Source: Parelaphostrongylus tenuis (taxonomy: Eukaryota > Nematoda > Chromadorea > Rhabditida > Metastrongylidae). Taken from it: DNA of 64,000 nucleotides. Below the pieces are notes generated by a model that was given only the letters and a program-made list of their open reading frames with translations, did not search any database and was not told where the DNA came from. The position numbers were made by a program, and so were the translations under genes. The stretch lies in assembly GCA_019055375.1 (NCBI GenBank), contig JAHQIW010000367.1:1-64000 (forward strand), in the 5' to 3' direction. Below are positions 43,601-54,560 of the stretch, one piece after another. How positions within the stretch are numbered: position 1 is the stretch's first letter; each line of letters opens with the position of its first letter.

Positions 43601-46600
43601 AATCTTTTGATAGCACGATTATGTTCATTATAAGCCGAATCTGAATTTTGAATAGGTTTCCAGAGCACCGTGATAGCGAAGAAAAAAGGTTTTGTTTCAG
43701 TAGTTGCCCCGTTGCTTAAGCTTCATAGCGCGTTTATTATAACGTGAAATGAAAATGAAAAGTTCATATTCATACAACGATGGAACAAAATTTCCTCTAT
43801 AACTACGTAAGCTTTAGAATTTTTTTATGAAAAAGAAGAAGAATTTCCGAAAAAAAAAATAACGAAAATTGCGCCCTCCCGAGGCGGCAGTTGAAATCAC
43901 TGCGCACAGCGCGATTTAAGAGAACGCGATTTTTGTTATTTATTAAGATCTGTTTTCTATTCCGAAAAATTCAAATTTTTTAATATGCGGATACAAGGCG
44001 TATTCTTCTACAGGTCATAATACTCTTATGATGTATATATATCTCTTATATGCAAAGAATTCTCTGATTGTGGAAAGTGGACTTCTTTTCGCTCTTACAG
44101 CGCTATATATAAGCCTTTCAGAAAATTATACTTTGATTCCAAAATCAAATGTGAAATATCATGCATACATTCACGCCGAGCGAATGAATCAAATTGAGTG
44201 TAAAACATAAATCTATTACCGGTTATACAATATATTGAGAAAGTTTTTTAGGAAGTAAGCGCAGTGGTAAGATTTCCCAAATTTGAGCCTTCGAACAACT
44301 AGTACAATTTTGAGGAAAGAACTTTCCCTAGCCAAAAAAAGGTTGAGTAAAAGGGAACACATTTTCCTGAATTACGCATAGCACATCTTTTGCGTCGGAC
44401 GAGCTGAGGGGCTCATTTGAGGCGTTAAACGCCGAAGAGGCACGTTTGAAGTCTAAAGCACTTAGCCTAGTAGCTGTGATCTTATTTATTTATTTACACG
44501 ACCCGTCATCACAATTTTTATTGTGCGGATCCCAGTACTTCTAGCACTCGTTTCGTTCGTCTTCTTCTTGAATGACGTAGAATACTGGTCGAGCATGTCT
44601 CTTTGCAAACTCGAGGATGCCTGGCCGTGGCGTTCCATAGGGAGCCCTTGTTGACTGCCGGAGAGTGTCGAGGGATGGAGCTTGCTCCACGCGCGCCGTG
44701 ACGAGCATCACAACCACTCGGTGGGATCTTAGTGGGTCTATAATGTATTTGTGCAAAATAGGTTGCTGCCACATTTAGAGGAGTGCGGTTTCTTGGTGCT
44801 AGGCTAAGACGTGGACATAGAAATCGATTCTGCAACATCTTGACCCAGATTATCTGGAGGCGTAGACGGAACAGAATTTTGTTCTTGCAACCACATTCAA
44901 CCCTGTAAAAACTTTTAATAAATGCGACAACTTCCACCACGACATCTATGAAGTCGGCAGATCTGTCATGCATGAGAAACCAGTCAGATAAAACTGAGGT
45001 ATTTTCTGGATTTCTTTATAGGATTTGCGCGATTAGTGGAAACGAGTAATCGAAGTGTCGTTTAAGTTGTGTTGTTGCTTTTGACTTTTCGCGGTAGTTT
45101 CCAATAAGAAACTAACAGATACCATGTCATGGCTTCAAAGACAAAGTAATACTCAGGATGAGCGCATTTATGCTGTGATAAAAAGTGCTAGCGTATTTTG
45201 ATGTATTTACAAGTTGTGACGTGTAACTTAAAAAGCTTCTATCAAAAGCTTTGAAATTCGTTGTTAGACAATTTGCTGATAAGCCCGCGATCTGGCAAAA
45301 ATTTTCTTGTGAACTGTTTCTCTACGAAGGCAGGTATTGTACTCAATTCATCTTTCCTAACATTTTAGTTAGCCGAAGTCCAAACACGAACTCGTTTAAG
45401 TGAAGCAATCGAGACGAATGCCATTCGATCGGCAAGGGTACCACTTTCTCTCGGAGGCTTTACGATAGACAGCTTACTAGGGAATGTAAGTTCAATGAAT
45501 ATCTACCATTTCTTTGTTCCTTTTTCTATCTTTTTGACTTCAATCTTCCCATGCATTGTTATACAGAATCTAAGGTGATTTTCAACTTTTTCAGAGCATC
45601 TCTACGAATTTCTACATTGATTTCAGGTGGGAGAAGTACAGTGTCATACAAACATTCTTTATACTCACTGAGAGCTCTTTCACAGGCTACGCGAGCCTCC
45701 GCAGTGCGATTCTAACACGGTGGATCTGGCGTGTGCTGGTGAGATCTCCTACAAAGGAAAAGGTGGAACCCCTTTTGGACCACCAGCAATCGCATGGCAT
45801 CGCGTGCAGTCCGATAGGCGCATGCTGATGTTACAACTCTCCGACTATCTGCCAAATTCACTGCTCTACCACGCACACAAGTTTGTTCAGTATTTGTTCA
45901 TGAACGGTCAAAATAAGAGAAAAAAAAGCGCCTATTCTACTTATGTTGTAAAACAATGAGGGAAAACGAAGTGTAGGGAAAGACGAATTAGAAATGCGTA
46001 ACTCAGAGTGAAAACCCTCTATGAGGTTTTGGTTTGTTAAGGAACATAAGCAAGATCCAAGAATTTGTTTTCAGCCTTTTCGAGATTTAGTATGTCAGTG
46101 CCTTACGTACGTATCGGTGGTCTCGCCTGCCTCATCAAAGCCGCACTCCCCACCAGTCACCTTAACAATAGGAAAAACGCGAGACAGCGTACTCAGACCA
46201 TACAGAAATATTGTCTGAATCATTTTCTACTTGATGATTTGCGGCTGCCATTAGCTGTAAAGACATCACCCTTCAATCGACGGTATTTAAAATCTTCTCA
46301 ATAAAACTCTGATATACTTTGGGAGACTGTTTCAAGCCTTTTCAAGGTGTAGTATGTCAATGGTTTACGTACATTGCGGCGGTCTCTCCCGCCTCATGAT
46401 AGCCACGCGTCACACCAGTTAACCTTTAAACAGATCGGTACAAATCTACATTATGGCTGAATATACTGTTACAATGGTCAACTCCACTCGGCGACCATCG
46501 GCATTAGCATAGCAGGAGGAAATAATTGCTACGGCTACTCGACTCGAATGATTGTGGTTTTGAGAAAAAAGCGATACGACCGATAGCGCAGGAGCTACAG

Positions 46601-49600
46601 TAATGATTTGTAAATCTTTATGAAAGCTCATCAGTACGATCAGGATATTGATCATTCAGGCAGAGCTCCAGCGAAAGTCTGAACTAAGAGTTCCACTTTC
46701 GAGTTATTATAAGTAGTTGTCAAGTTTGACGATAACACAACAAGCTCTTTGAACTGATCACATCTGATAACGCTTCAGTGCGAGAACACGAGGATTTAGT
46801 GGATTAAATGTGAGATTGCAAGGAATGTAGAGTATATGGATAGAGGTATCTGTCTGTTGCATTAAAGTGGCTTAAAAATTATTTCATCAGAAAGGATCTG
46901 GCTCAGAGTTTATTTCTTATCATCATAGTCAATTTCAAATGCTTCTCACTACATGTGCTAGCCATTGTACTCGGTAAAAATACCACTCATTTGCCATGAG
47001 AAAGGTCAGAGCCCCTCTCTCTGAGCAAGTACATCAACAAACAAACGGCTGTAGTATAATATCAGTGGACTTACATGTTAATCAGCCCCATATACTTTGT
47101 TTATTGAAATGAGAAATCATTGTTCTACGATTCACAGTTGTATTAGGTCCCCAACTATGTTTCTGAACTTGATCTAAAAATTCAAAAAATTGTTCTTCCA
47201 GATAATCGAAAGTATCAAGTACACTAATTGAAGTGCCTGGACGCAATTTGTTTTTGTTTGTTTTTTTGTATTTTTTTGCAAAATTTGTTTTTGTGGGAAA
47301 ATTTATATTTTTTGGATTAACTTAGGAATTAGTTGGAGACCTAATACGCACTACTTTGACTCCGCTCATGACTGGTGAATCGTTTACAGAATTTTTTCTT
47401 GACATCAAAATCGAGATATGCTTTCCGATTTTTTATCCTGACATTATTGACAATGACTGTTTGGGGCAACGTGCTTTCTGTAGATGTACTGGAATACAAG
47501 TATTAAACAGTCCTACTTAAAGTATAGATAAGAAGACGCTTGAATTTCTGACGTAAATCAAAACGTAAACAAATAACATTTTAATTTCCAGCAAAAGGTC
47601 TGCACATCAATTCTAGCAGAGATAGTGACTGGGAGCAGGCATATAACCGCAGAAAATTTTATCAATCTTTTGTCTATTTTAGGCAGCGTCTTACTCGACT
47701 ACATCTAACACCGTCAACGCCAGGAATATCCCAATTTCTTCGCACCACCTGTGAAAGCTCATTTTGTATAGCTGATTTGCTTCCGCAGCTAACTGATGCC
47801 TATCCGAATCGTAATCTCGAGCTATCTATAATTTCCTCACGTGCACCAGCTGTTTTGTTTTCGGAAAAGAAAGGAGGTAAAATCAAATCTCATTGAGCAA
47901 ATTGCATCCATGTTGTTTCATGAATATGGAGCTAACTAAGAATTGTGCAACACATACCCTGAAATGCGAAAAAGACTCAAGTGATATGTTTTCATCTAGT
48001 AAATATAGATAATACTCTCACTCCACCTGAAAACATCGCTGTTACTTCTTCGACAAAAAAAATCTTGTGTCTTCTTGAGGAGAGCACTCACTCGTTCAGG
48101 CGTGATTTCGGTTAATCTGGCCGGAGTGATCGTCATATTTGTACTAGAGGGTTTTCGAAAGAAGCAATTAGTTGTTTTGGACGTGGAAGTCGTTGCAGAT
48201 GCCAGGCTCAGTTTACAGGTACTCAATGTGCTCTTATTCCAATTAGGTAAAACTTGAATCACTTATTTTGTAATATGATAACTGAACGAGTTTACATAAA
48301 AACCATTCAATTGGCAGACATTTAGCAGCAGAACATCAGCGGAAGCGTGGAGTTGACGAAATTTGAGCTAACGAGTCGATCAGCAGCCATGAAAATCACT
48401 CAAGAAGAGCTCTCTGACATTTCTATTCTTGTCTCGCAAATGTTGCAGAATATGCTCAACGAAGTGCTCGCCAACGGTTTTCCACTTCCATTACCTGACG
48501 GTAATCATTTCAAGTTCACTCAAATAAAGCGTAATTGTCATTTGTGAACAAATTGGTCTAACAAAGCATAGAACAACTCCATCGTCGTCTTTATATTTTA
48601 CATTTCAAATTTTTTCATTATAAAGACATTTTCGCTGGTTTTTCGAAAATGAATTCAACCAATTTAATTTTTTTACTTTTCTACACTAGTCTACCTCGCA
48701 CACTGCGTGAAGCCTATCTTTTCATTCTATTTTTTCTCATATTATTCATACAAAAAAAATTTCGTGTTCTCACGTGGGTTCCGAAATTTTATGGCAATTC
48801 TGTACTCTCGACGAATGTCACTACATTTTGGCTGAGTCGGTAGTCGCTGTAATCTTAAGATAGTTGTTATGAAGTTTAAGTCCATACAGTCTGGGACTTT
48901 TTTACGTTGGAAACAGCTCTGTCTAAACAGATTTGACATAAATTTTGAAAATCTGAAGGGATGGAAAGCTGATTTGACTCTAACAACTTTTTCATTCCGG
49001 TAGTACGACTATTCATACTTGACCTATACCACGAGCACTTCAGCTCGTCTTGTACTTGTCCCACAGACATTCTTTTGCGCTTCACTCTAGCTTCCTCTTC
49101 TCCATCTATCGTGAACAAGACGGTTTTTTCTGATTACGAGGGAACAAGTGAAAATTGATCTTATTTGCTGGAGAACATCCTTTCATAGAAGCGTTATCAA
49201 CCATTCGAAAGATGGAACTTGTGGCTACAGCTCCACTTCGGCGATTTTCTAAAATACTCTTTTATAACATTGTAACATTCAAAATAAAATCATGTTTCAT
49301 AAAACAACGTGTTTTTTCTCTTATCTCGCTTATATTTCGTTGGACAATATTTCTTTCTCAGAATGATAGTACTCAAACTATAGCACAAGCTCCAGTGAAC
49401 TCAAAAATGTGTTTGCTATTTAAAAAGCTCTTCTAATCTATTAATCTCCCCTGGTCTTTAATTTGTGCTATAAACCCTCGCTGGATAGAGCTCTTTCTTT
49501 AAACTCTTACTAATAATCTGAAAGGGTAATATTTTTTTATTCTAGGGATGTGTTTATTTTCTAAAAATACGGTTTAGCAGGGAGAATAAGATCGAGTTTT

Positions 49601-51056
49601 ACATTTTTGGTAACGTTGTATACAGGCTTATCGACAAGACGCAGACCGTGGCAAGTATCGAGTCAGGGGCGGGGCGAGACGGAACGACTGATATTTTGTC
49701 ATTCAATTGGGCATCTTTCCTCCGCTTCGAAAGAAACTCTAGAAAAAACGATTGACTACGATGCTTTGAAAATTCCTCTGCACAATGATATGTTTTTCGG
49801 CTCTCAGCAAACTTTACGCGTGATAAAAATGAAGGCAAAATGCGAGTTTAAGGCATGATTCTGAAAAACCGGCGACTTGGAGCGCTAGCCTGAAGTCTCA
49901 GCTTTCGAATGGTTACTAGCACTTAAGAAAGATTCCTATCCAGTGAATGAGATCGGTTTTTTATTGTTCCCTCCTAATCAGAAAGAACCAACAAGGTTTT
50001 TTAAGCATTGTCTCCATTTCAGTAGCGCTTCTTAGAGAGAAATGGTAGAGTCGTCTGTGACTGAAGGTCCGATGAAATTTTTCGTCAATGCGTGCTCTTT
50101 GCTTATCTAAAGTGAGCCCATTCATTCTTAACTAAAATGAGGCTATGAAAAGCATCGATAGCTCTTTTCGTGAGGTTGGTAAAAATTTAGAGCAAGAGTT
50201 CAGCCGTTTTGGTGCAACTGAGAAAGTGGTCTACAAATGCTATGTAGTTGCGCTTCATTCGTTAGAATACCAACACTATCAAAACAATGTTGTTTAGATA
50301 CTATAGAATGACCTGCCTTCTCACGATTGTTACATTTTACGGCAGACTCCGTAATTTCAAACTCATGATTTTTCAAGTGGTTCAACCTCATCTATTTTTT
50401 GCTTTTATGCGCGTATGAATGATAGTCGCCATGAGCTTCAAAGCACAGAGCATCAGTTATCACTCTTTGACAGGCTTATGTGACAGTGTGCAAACTTCAC
50501 CATTGATTTTCGAAAATTCTTTGGCACCTCCTCACAGTATCTGTTTGGACTCGTTCATTTTCAAGTTGTTTCTTATATTTTTCTCTGTTTGAACTGATTA
50601 AAAATTTTCATGGAAAATTTTTTAGAGCTGCCAATCAGCATTAGCTTTACGGAGCGCATTCTAAATGTTGGGCTGAATGAAAATACGGTCTGGAATCTAA
50701 TCTGTAAAGATTTTGAGTGGTTCGAACATCAATACGTGGTCTTCAATCAAATCTCACTCTAATTGCCACTTGCTTAGGGGAAAATGTGTTCAGAATCTTC
50801 TCTTCACAGAAGACTTGCCATATTCGCCTTATGTGGGCAAGGTCCTTTGCAGTACCGGAAATTCGCAGTTCTTGGTATAGACTTACTGTTGACTGGGTTT
50901 CAGCAAAAAGATGCAAAAGAAATGAGACCTAGAAGTTCATCAAAAAATTTTGCTTCGCTTTAATTCAGATTGATTATCTTTTTAGTAATTCGTCTTCACA
51001 ACGTTGATGTGGATGTATTATCAAGAAGAATACTTATTAGGACGGATATTTCTGTA
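28018..51056 (+). CDS. LBP/BPI/CETP-family secreted lipid-binding protein
   Basis: Exons: 28018-28188, 28621-28733, 36452-36561, 37240-37367, 37818-37907, 45369-45485, 45595-45626, 45686-45880, 47683-47876, 48100-48218, 48326-48500 (or from 48329), 50986-51056. All join in phase except after 28733, where one exon of about 100 nt is missing. Residues 1-28 form a signal peptide (MRTGFVALDVFYVVVVVANL). The N-terminal barrel shows 'PGVRLRLFPSGIAYLSK', 'FIGDLSGAVNIVVPFNLTGQ' and the paired cysteines of 'STISCRATI' and 'GLICKKVRKYLDGELN'. The second BPI domain shows 'SDYLPNSLLYHAHKQRL', 'FLRTTC', 'APAVLFSEKKGG', 'NEVLANGFPLPLPD' and 'ILIRTDISV'. About 505 residues are found, the usual family size. 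The family binds lipids or LPS outside cells; the role here is inferred. Very large introns hold many transposons. Confidence 0.88.
29458..29740 (-). CDS. Unassigned coding-like minus-strand frame in a BPI intron
   Basis: An 85-codon frame has protein-like composition ('AKIICIGRNFQLAVAVGGDI') but no recognised domain. It runs into a CA microsatellite. The plus strand is also open across part of it ('FANCISYLKDGYIAAYSYCQ'). It could be a relic or chance. Confidence 0.2.
29487..29516. repeat. CA microsatellite
   Basis: About 30 bp of (CA)n with few interruptions. Confidence 0.8.
29918..32097 (+). repeat. 2.2-kb duplicated unit, copy 2, inside the BPI gene intron
   Basis: A direct-orientation match to 9275-11465 over the whole length. 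This copy keeps a 96-codon frame at 31149-31439 ('EKAWRLAAHRLPIEAKEWLD') that is frameshifted in copy 1. No transposase or RT is recognised. It ends, as in copy 1, in the head of a family A SINE. Confidence 0.8.
31795..32097 (-). repeat. tRNA-derived SINE (family A), full copy
   Basis: The tRNA-like head is near 32095 on the minus strand (GCGCAGTGGTGAGAGG and GGTTCGATCTC); the tail 'ctctcggcgttgatcatttc' is at 31810. It was co-duplicated with the copy at 11165. Confidence 0.8.
32098..34137. other. BPI intron; R3 fragment near 32805-32900
   Basis: 'gatcaatccgttttttggtg' and 'cttgaacgtcgtagaacagt' (32825-32870) match the R3 repeat. The frame at 33634-33867 ('LDFSFSARDIVLEEIALLGE') is unassigned. 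The missing third exon of the BPI gene should lie between 28734 and 36451, but I could not find it. Confidence 0.35.
34138..34576. repeat. Long imperfect GTT-type trinucleotide repeat
   Basis: About 440 bp built almost entirely of GTT, GCT, ATT and GAT triplets in one register. The open frames over it (poly-Leu) are artefacts of the repeat. A short (AAC)n tract lies at 36058-36082 on the same strand. Confidence 0.9.
34577..35389. other. BPI intron, nothing recognised
   Basis: No frame, repeat or element is recognised in this stretch. Confidence 0.4.
35390..36060 (+). pseudogene. Penelope-like element remnant (GIY-YIG end)
   Basis: About 35510-35575 encodes 'DYFAKTGRPLCARIKEHLSG', which fits the GIY-YIG endonuclease core (Y.G.T.RPL..R..EH). 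About 35688-35795 encodes 'KTLEEFW' and 'NWKDECLTIIRDLA', the conserved segment after it. Near 36005 'LMKAMSLKCWSSTH' fits the short tail phrase. Upstream frames are interrupted by stops. The RT part is not visible. It lies in an intron of the BPI gene. Confidence 0.65.
36780..37065. mobile_element. Palindromic element P3 with two divergent tRNA-like sequences
   Basis: The outer arms 'atccagtaatgcagagtga' (36782) and its inverse (to 37065) are nearly perfect. They enclose a minus-strand tRNA-like unit at 36815-36887 and a plus-strand one at 36957-37029, whose GCGTCAG/CTGACGC acceptor is perfect. This is the cleanest of the four. It sits between two BPI exons (36452-36561 and 37240-37367). Confidence 0.8.
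38800..39010. mobile_element. Palindromic element P4, right half truncated
   Basis: The left arm 'ccaatgatgttgagtgatgc' with a minus-strand tRNA-like unit (38839-38910) faces a shortened plus-strand unit (38911-38981, D arm lost). The inverted right arm 'gcacatcgctcagcatcactgg' follows. Confidence 0.7.
39930..40615 (+). pseudogene. Mariner transposase, middle and C-terminal region, decayed
   Basis: In shifting frames the plus strand reads 'DHDRATRVTICESPLLRPHT', 'SSLSIDKS' (first Asp of the triad), 'NKTSYIYWLP', 'DSPAKSKSKFHGRKI', 'SPDIAPFKS' (third Asp block) and 'TNFFDRQSHSFWEKGIKYLP'. This is the order of a mariner catalytic domain. Several stops and frameshifts occur. It belongs to a different lineage from the copy at 8100. 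It lies in the 7.5-kb BPI intron. Confidence 0.8.
40626..40668. repeat. TA microsatellite
   Basis: About 40 bp of (TA)n, followed by ATGT variants. It lies just after the mariner remnant. Confidence 0.9.
41250..41525 (-). repeat. tRNA-derived SINE (family A), nested in element T
   Basis: Tail 'ctctcggcgttgatcattcc' at 41259; head at 41525 on the minus strand. Part of the tRNA-like region is deleted between the B box and 'gaccactgccccacatgcg'. Confidence 0.75.
41545..41588. repeat. TA microsatellite
   Basis: (TA)n with ATAATATAATTA interruptions, directly beside the SINE head. Confidence 0.8.
43120..43950 (+). repeat. Satellite-like tandem repeat, units of about 180-200 bp
   Basis: The phrase 'tagcaacgaaaaggaaattac' recurs at 43162 and 43344, with degenerate versions near 43515 and 43670, each followed by 'gtgt(t)ttgcttagc'-like sequence. 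The last part (43835-43940) contains CGCG-rich hairpins. The whole block is mirrored on the minus strand at 200-800. Confidence 0.55.
44480..44760. repeat. Dispersed repeat R3, best copy
   Basis: Starts with 'ttatttatttatttacacga' and ends with 'gtgggatcttagtgggtcta'. It aligns in order with 15905-16175. The 151-codon minus-strand frame across it (44518-44973) is not supported as a gene, because the R3 copies share DNA but not one conserved frame. Confidence 0.6.
46060..46410 (+). repeat. Direct repeat pair related to the 12.6-kb foldback arm
   Basis: 'cagccttttcgagatttagt...ggtggtctcgcctgcctcat' (46070-46160) recurs about 258 bp downstream ('aagccttttcaaggtgtagt...ggcggtctctcccgcctcat', 46333-46420). 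The GGTCTC-CC-CCTCAT core is shared with the foldback arm at 12630. Intronic in the BPI gene. Confidence 0.5.
49122..50003. mobile_element. Non-autonomous TIR element (family T), copy 3
   Basis: The terminal inverted repeats of about 90 bp are 'ggttttttctgattacgagg...tttgctggagaacatcc' on the left and its inverse on the right ('ccagtgaatgagatcggttt...'). The internal sequence matches copy 2. Open frames inside it are short and not conserved. It sits in the last BPI intron. Confidence 0.7.
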
Positions 51057-51949
51057 GGTTTTCTTTCCCTTTTTCTTTCATTGGTTCCTGATCTCTTCTA
51101 ATACTTCAAACTTTTTTAGTACTATTTCCTTTATTCGGGGCTGGGTAGCGCAGTGGCTAGTAGTGAAGTGTATAAACAAGACAATAAGCAAGGCATTTGT
51201 TCAATTTCCTTCCCCAACACTCTCTTACAGTCAGCAAAAGAACGCCTTAGGAATCACTTTATCTCAGTTATCTTCAAGACTGCAAGGAGATTTCTCTTGA
51301 CCAGCATACTACGGTGTTTATTAAGTGGACAAATTCAAGCAGCAGTCAAGCAACGCGTGAAATATTCGGAGATTATCGTGGAAGATGATTACGAAGAAAT
51401 GAGTCGAATATAAGAAGTTCTGGGATCCGCTCATTGAACTGCGATGGAGACGTGTAAAAATTTCATTTCTGAATGTTTACCATCGATCTTCCTCGTTCTT
51501 TCGATGGACTTCAGTGCGCACAATCTCGAATGTACGGGATAAGTAGTTTGGCTTTAACTAATACATAAGTCGCTCAAGAAATGAAATCCCATTAACAACT
51601 CTTTGACACATGTTAAGCTGCCACGCTATACCCATATAAGCCCACATACTTGCGTTTATCAACACGATCAAATTGGAATCATGTGGGCGCAATATTTATC
51701 CGATTCAGAGAGGCCGAAATTGTCCATGACTCCTATCCCAGATTCCTGCTTAGCAACGTCACATTAACATTAGTTATTTCTAATTTACTCCATGGAACGT
51801 GCTTATGATGGTTCTCCCTTTCGAAAACTCATTAACATGTCGATGGTCAATTATACAATATTCTTCCCGATGAGGTCAGACCAAAACATCTAGTTTCTCT
51901 ACCGGAAATGCTCATTAACCCTTCAAAACTATGAAATCTTTAAACCTTC
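51057..51949. other. Downstream of the BPI gene; no gene recognised
   Basis: After the last located BPI exon, a possible tiny terminal exon follows an acceptor at 51118 and stops within nine codons. The 86-codon plus-strand frame at 51153-51413 begins in a tRNA-like A-box phrase ('gctgggtagcgcagtggcta') and has no recognised domain. Confidence 0.3.
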
Positions 51950-52127
51950 TACCGCGCGACGTCAACTCCCGCTCAGGTATGGTAATGGCGGCTTCGCGTC
52001 TCGTGGGAACGCAGGCGGCCGCCAGGCAGCTAGGCAAGCATGCATAGAGAAAGTCGCGTTTCGTGGAAAAGCGACTATGCGACACCGCGACGCCGCCTGC
52101 TTATCAACGGTGGTCCTCAAAGGTTAA
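51950..52127 (-). repeat. GC-rich dispersed repeat, inverted copy of 6862-7075
   Basis: On the minus strand it starts 'ataagcaggcggcgtcgcgg', passes 'cccacgagacgcg' and ends 'ttgacgtcgcgcgg', the same order as 6862-7075. The tandem GTCGCGCC triplication of that copy is absent here. Confidence 0.65.
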
Positions 52128-52870
52128 GACGTTGCCGTATTTTTCAAAAATTGTTATTGGAATGCATACTTCTTATTTGGTAATGAGATGATTGTGCTGT
52201 TGGTCAAGAGGAAAACCCACATGGCATGGGCAATGTATGGAGATCCAATGGACAGCGAAACTCGCCGAAGTATGTCGAGACTCTCGCGGACAAAATGAAC
52301 AAATGGAGTAAGGAGACACCAGTGTGAGAGTCGTTGGCCGGCATTTGCGCCATTCTCTCTAAGTCAATATTTCCACAACATATTGGTACCAGCTTTTGTG
52401 AGAAAATAGTAGTCCTGACTTAATCCTTTGGTAGGCCGCATCAAGTCATTGTAAGGGCCAAATATGCATTAATCACCACTAACGATGCTTTGATAAATGC
52501 GTAGCATGCATAGTTTCTGGGGTTTAGAGCATGCATAATTCTCAGGAGTTGATGGACTATGAGAGCTATCCTATGCTTTAATGCGTCGATAACTTTCTAC
52601 TGAACTTTTATCCTTTTATTCTTAATTAGCTTATCAAGGCCACTCAGCTCTTTCTTTGTTCACGTACTAATTACTCGAAACTCGCTAATGTTGGCTTGAT
52701 GTTAAGACTAGAGAAGAGTTGGTTCAGAAGAATCGATGCTGACTTCTAGGCTTGAAAAGCCCCACTTCATAATTGTAGAGTAATGCTGACTTCGTCAATC
52801 TCCTTTAGCTTCCATAGACGTTTTTTGCGAGACTTTCTCACATACTAATGAGGATATGTCATTGCTTCAG

Positions 52871-52994
52871 GTGGATGAGCGGAGGTTGTCCCGAATCGCA
52901 GCTCGGACTATTTTCAATGGACCAGAATTTGGTAGGAGACTCGACAGTGCAGCACTCAGGCAATTTATCAGGCTCGTTTCGAAATGAGCAAAAT
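52871..52994 (+). CDS. Candidate exon of an unassigned gene
   Basis: After an acceptor-like 'cattgcttcag', the plus strand encodes 41 codons with protein-like composition ('VDERRLSRIAARTIFNGPEF') and then a stop. The opposite strand is also open. No partner exon is identified, so this is weak. Confidence 0.2.
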
Positions 52995-53929
52995 ATGGAT
53001 TCTCCAAAATATACTGCGTGTACACATTACGTCTTGCCACCATTTGTAAATTTTTCTGAAGAGTCTCATTTTGTATTTGTACAAATTTGACTTGTTTCAT
53101 TCAACAGGGAGTAAATGGAATCCAATTTTTATTCAATGCATATAGTGAGTTAAACTTTCAATGTTTCGTTCCCTAGTATTGTGTATATTGTTTCTTTCGT
53201 CATTGTCTCGTCTACTGAATTTGTTCAATTTCGAGTAAGAGAGATTGTCTCGTTTTTTTTGCTGTGAATATTCTATCAGTTAGCTCACGGGTTATGAAGA
53301 ATAACAGGCGAGTTACTATACTTTATTGATAGTTATATGCAAATAAATTGTTACAATAGACAAATACTCGATGCAGTTTCAACTAGTATCCTATTTCCGG
53401 TTTTTTACATGGACCGTTCAAGCGATGCCCTATTTTAACCCATTCACTACCGTCTACTCACAGTATTGCATCGAAATGAGTATATAGTGAACAGTAATCA
53501 CTAGAGATTACTTGTACTAACCGCTTTATTGTCCAATTCACAAAAGTCTGAAAGAGTTTAAGGAAACGATTGAAAGGTTTAAAAATGCTTTTGAACAATT
53601 TTAATCAAGGTAACTGTGAGCAATATACTATGCAAGCAGGGCAGAATGGGTCAATCGTGATGAACATACGCAAGACAAAGTCTCTGTTGGGTCTTCTGTT
53701 AACATAAGAAAAGTTTCTTGTCATCCTTTAATGCTTGCACATCATGAGTCTTGTATTTTTCACCCAAATGGATCACTAAACTCTTCTTCGGAACATAAAG
53801 ATGCACTGAAATTTTGTTCATTGCTCAATTATGGAGAGAATTGTATATTGACAATTACCAAAATTCCAAGTTACCAGTGGAACTATGGCTATTCCCTTGA
53901 TCTTCTTCCTTCTCGTATTTCATCTTATC

Positions 53930-54145
53930 CGGAGAGTGGTTATAACCTGAATACCCTCTAGTTTTGGTAATTGTGGGACTTCGTTGCTGAATTTAGCAGC
54001 TTTTTCTCCTTTCCGCAAGAAATGGAACGTTGCGCGAATGAAGCGATGGTCTGGTCCTCTGTGAAATTTAGGAACAGCAGCGACATCGATTAGGTAGAAT
54101 CTGCGATATTGAGATGTGGTGTAAATCATTTTAGTACTCTCCATT
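53930..54145 (-). pseudogene. RTE-type LINE endonuclease fragment
   Basis: The minus-strand frame 'RRFYLIDVAAVPKFHRGPDH' followed by 'FHFLRKGEKAAKF' matches the end of the apurinic-type endonuclease domain of RTE elements. The catalytic GSDHR motif is GPDHR here. No RT follows within 200 bp downstream on this strand. It is the same family as 61160-62020. Confidence 0.7.
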
Positions 54146-54289
54146 GAAAATTCTCACGTCCACAGGTGAGAGGAAGGCTTTTGAACTGTGATTTACCATG
54201 GATGGCTTTGCTCTCAGTGATAAACCAGACAGCCTCTCATCCCGTTCGCTCCATTCTATATGGAAATCGCAAAAACTTATCTTGATCAG

Positions 54290-54560
54290 TTGCTGCGAGG
54301 GTTGTTAAAGTAGTCGTGGTAATTTGGCTGACGTTTCGGCGACCCGCCTTCTTCAGGGCCTGGGTGTATGTAGTATTAGTCTATTTGAAAGATTCGGAAG
54401 ATCCTATTTATATGCGGCCTAGGTCAGGTGAAAAGATCAAACGAAGAAAGAGCACGAGATCTCGTGTGATGGTGACGAATTCGTCCTACCAGTTCATTTC
54501 GAGGTTTTTTGGCTTTATCCAAAAAGCCTCGAGAGTTTTACGCGTAAATGTTTTTACCAA
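54290..54560 (-). pseudogene. Penelope-like element tail fragment
   Basis: On the minus strand 54541-54486 reads 'RKTLEAFWIKPKNLEMNW', matching the segment after the GIY-YIG domain at 35690. 54360-54290 reads 'PEEGGSPKRQ' and 'NYHDYFNN', the terminal phrase. Intervening frames are broken. Confidence 0.55.

Noticed and set aside
44518..44973. 151-codon minus-strand frame
   Set aside because: Most of it lies in dispersed repeat R3, whose other copies do not keep this frame, and no domain is visible.
48501..48547. Read-through of the BPI exon to a stop ('NHFKFTQIKRNCHL') as the C-terminus
   Set aside because: The donor at 48500 joins in phase to 50986-51056, which encodes the expected BPI C-terminal strand ending 'ILIRTDISV'. 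Read-through would truncate the family's C-terminus.
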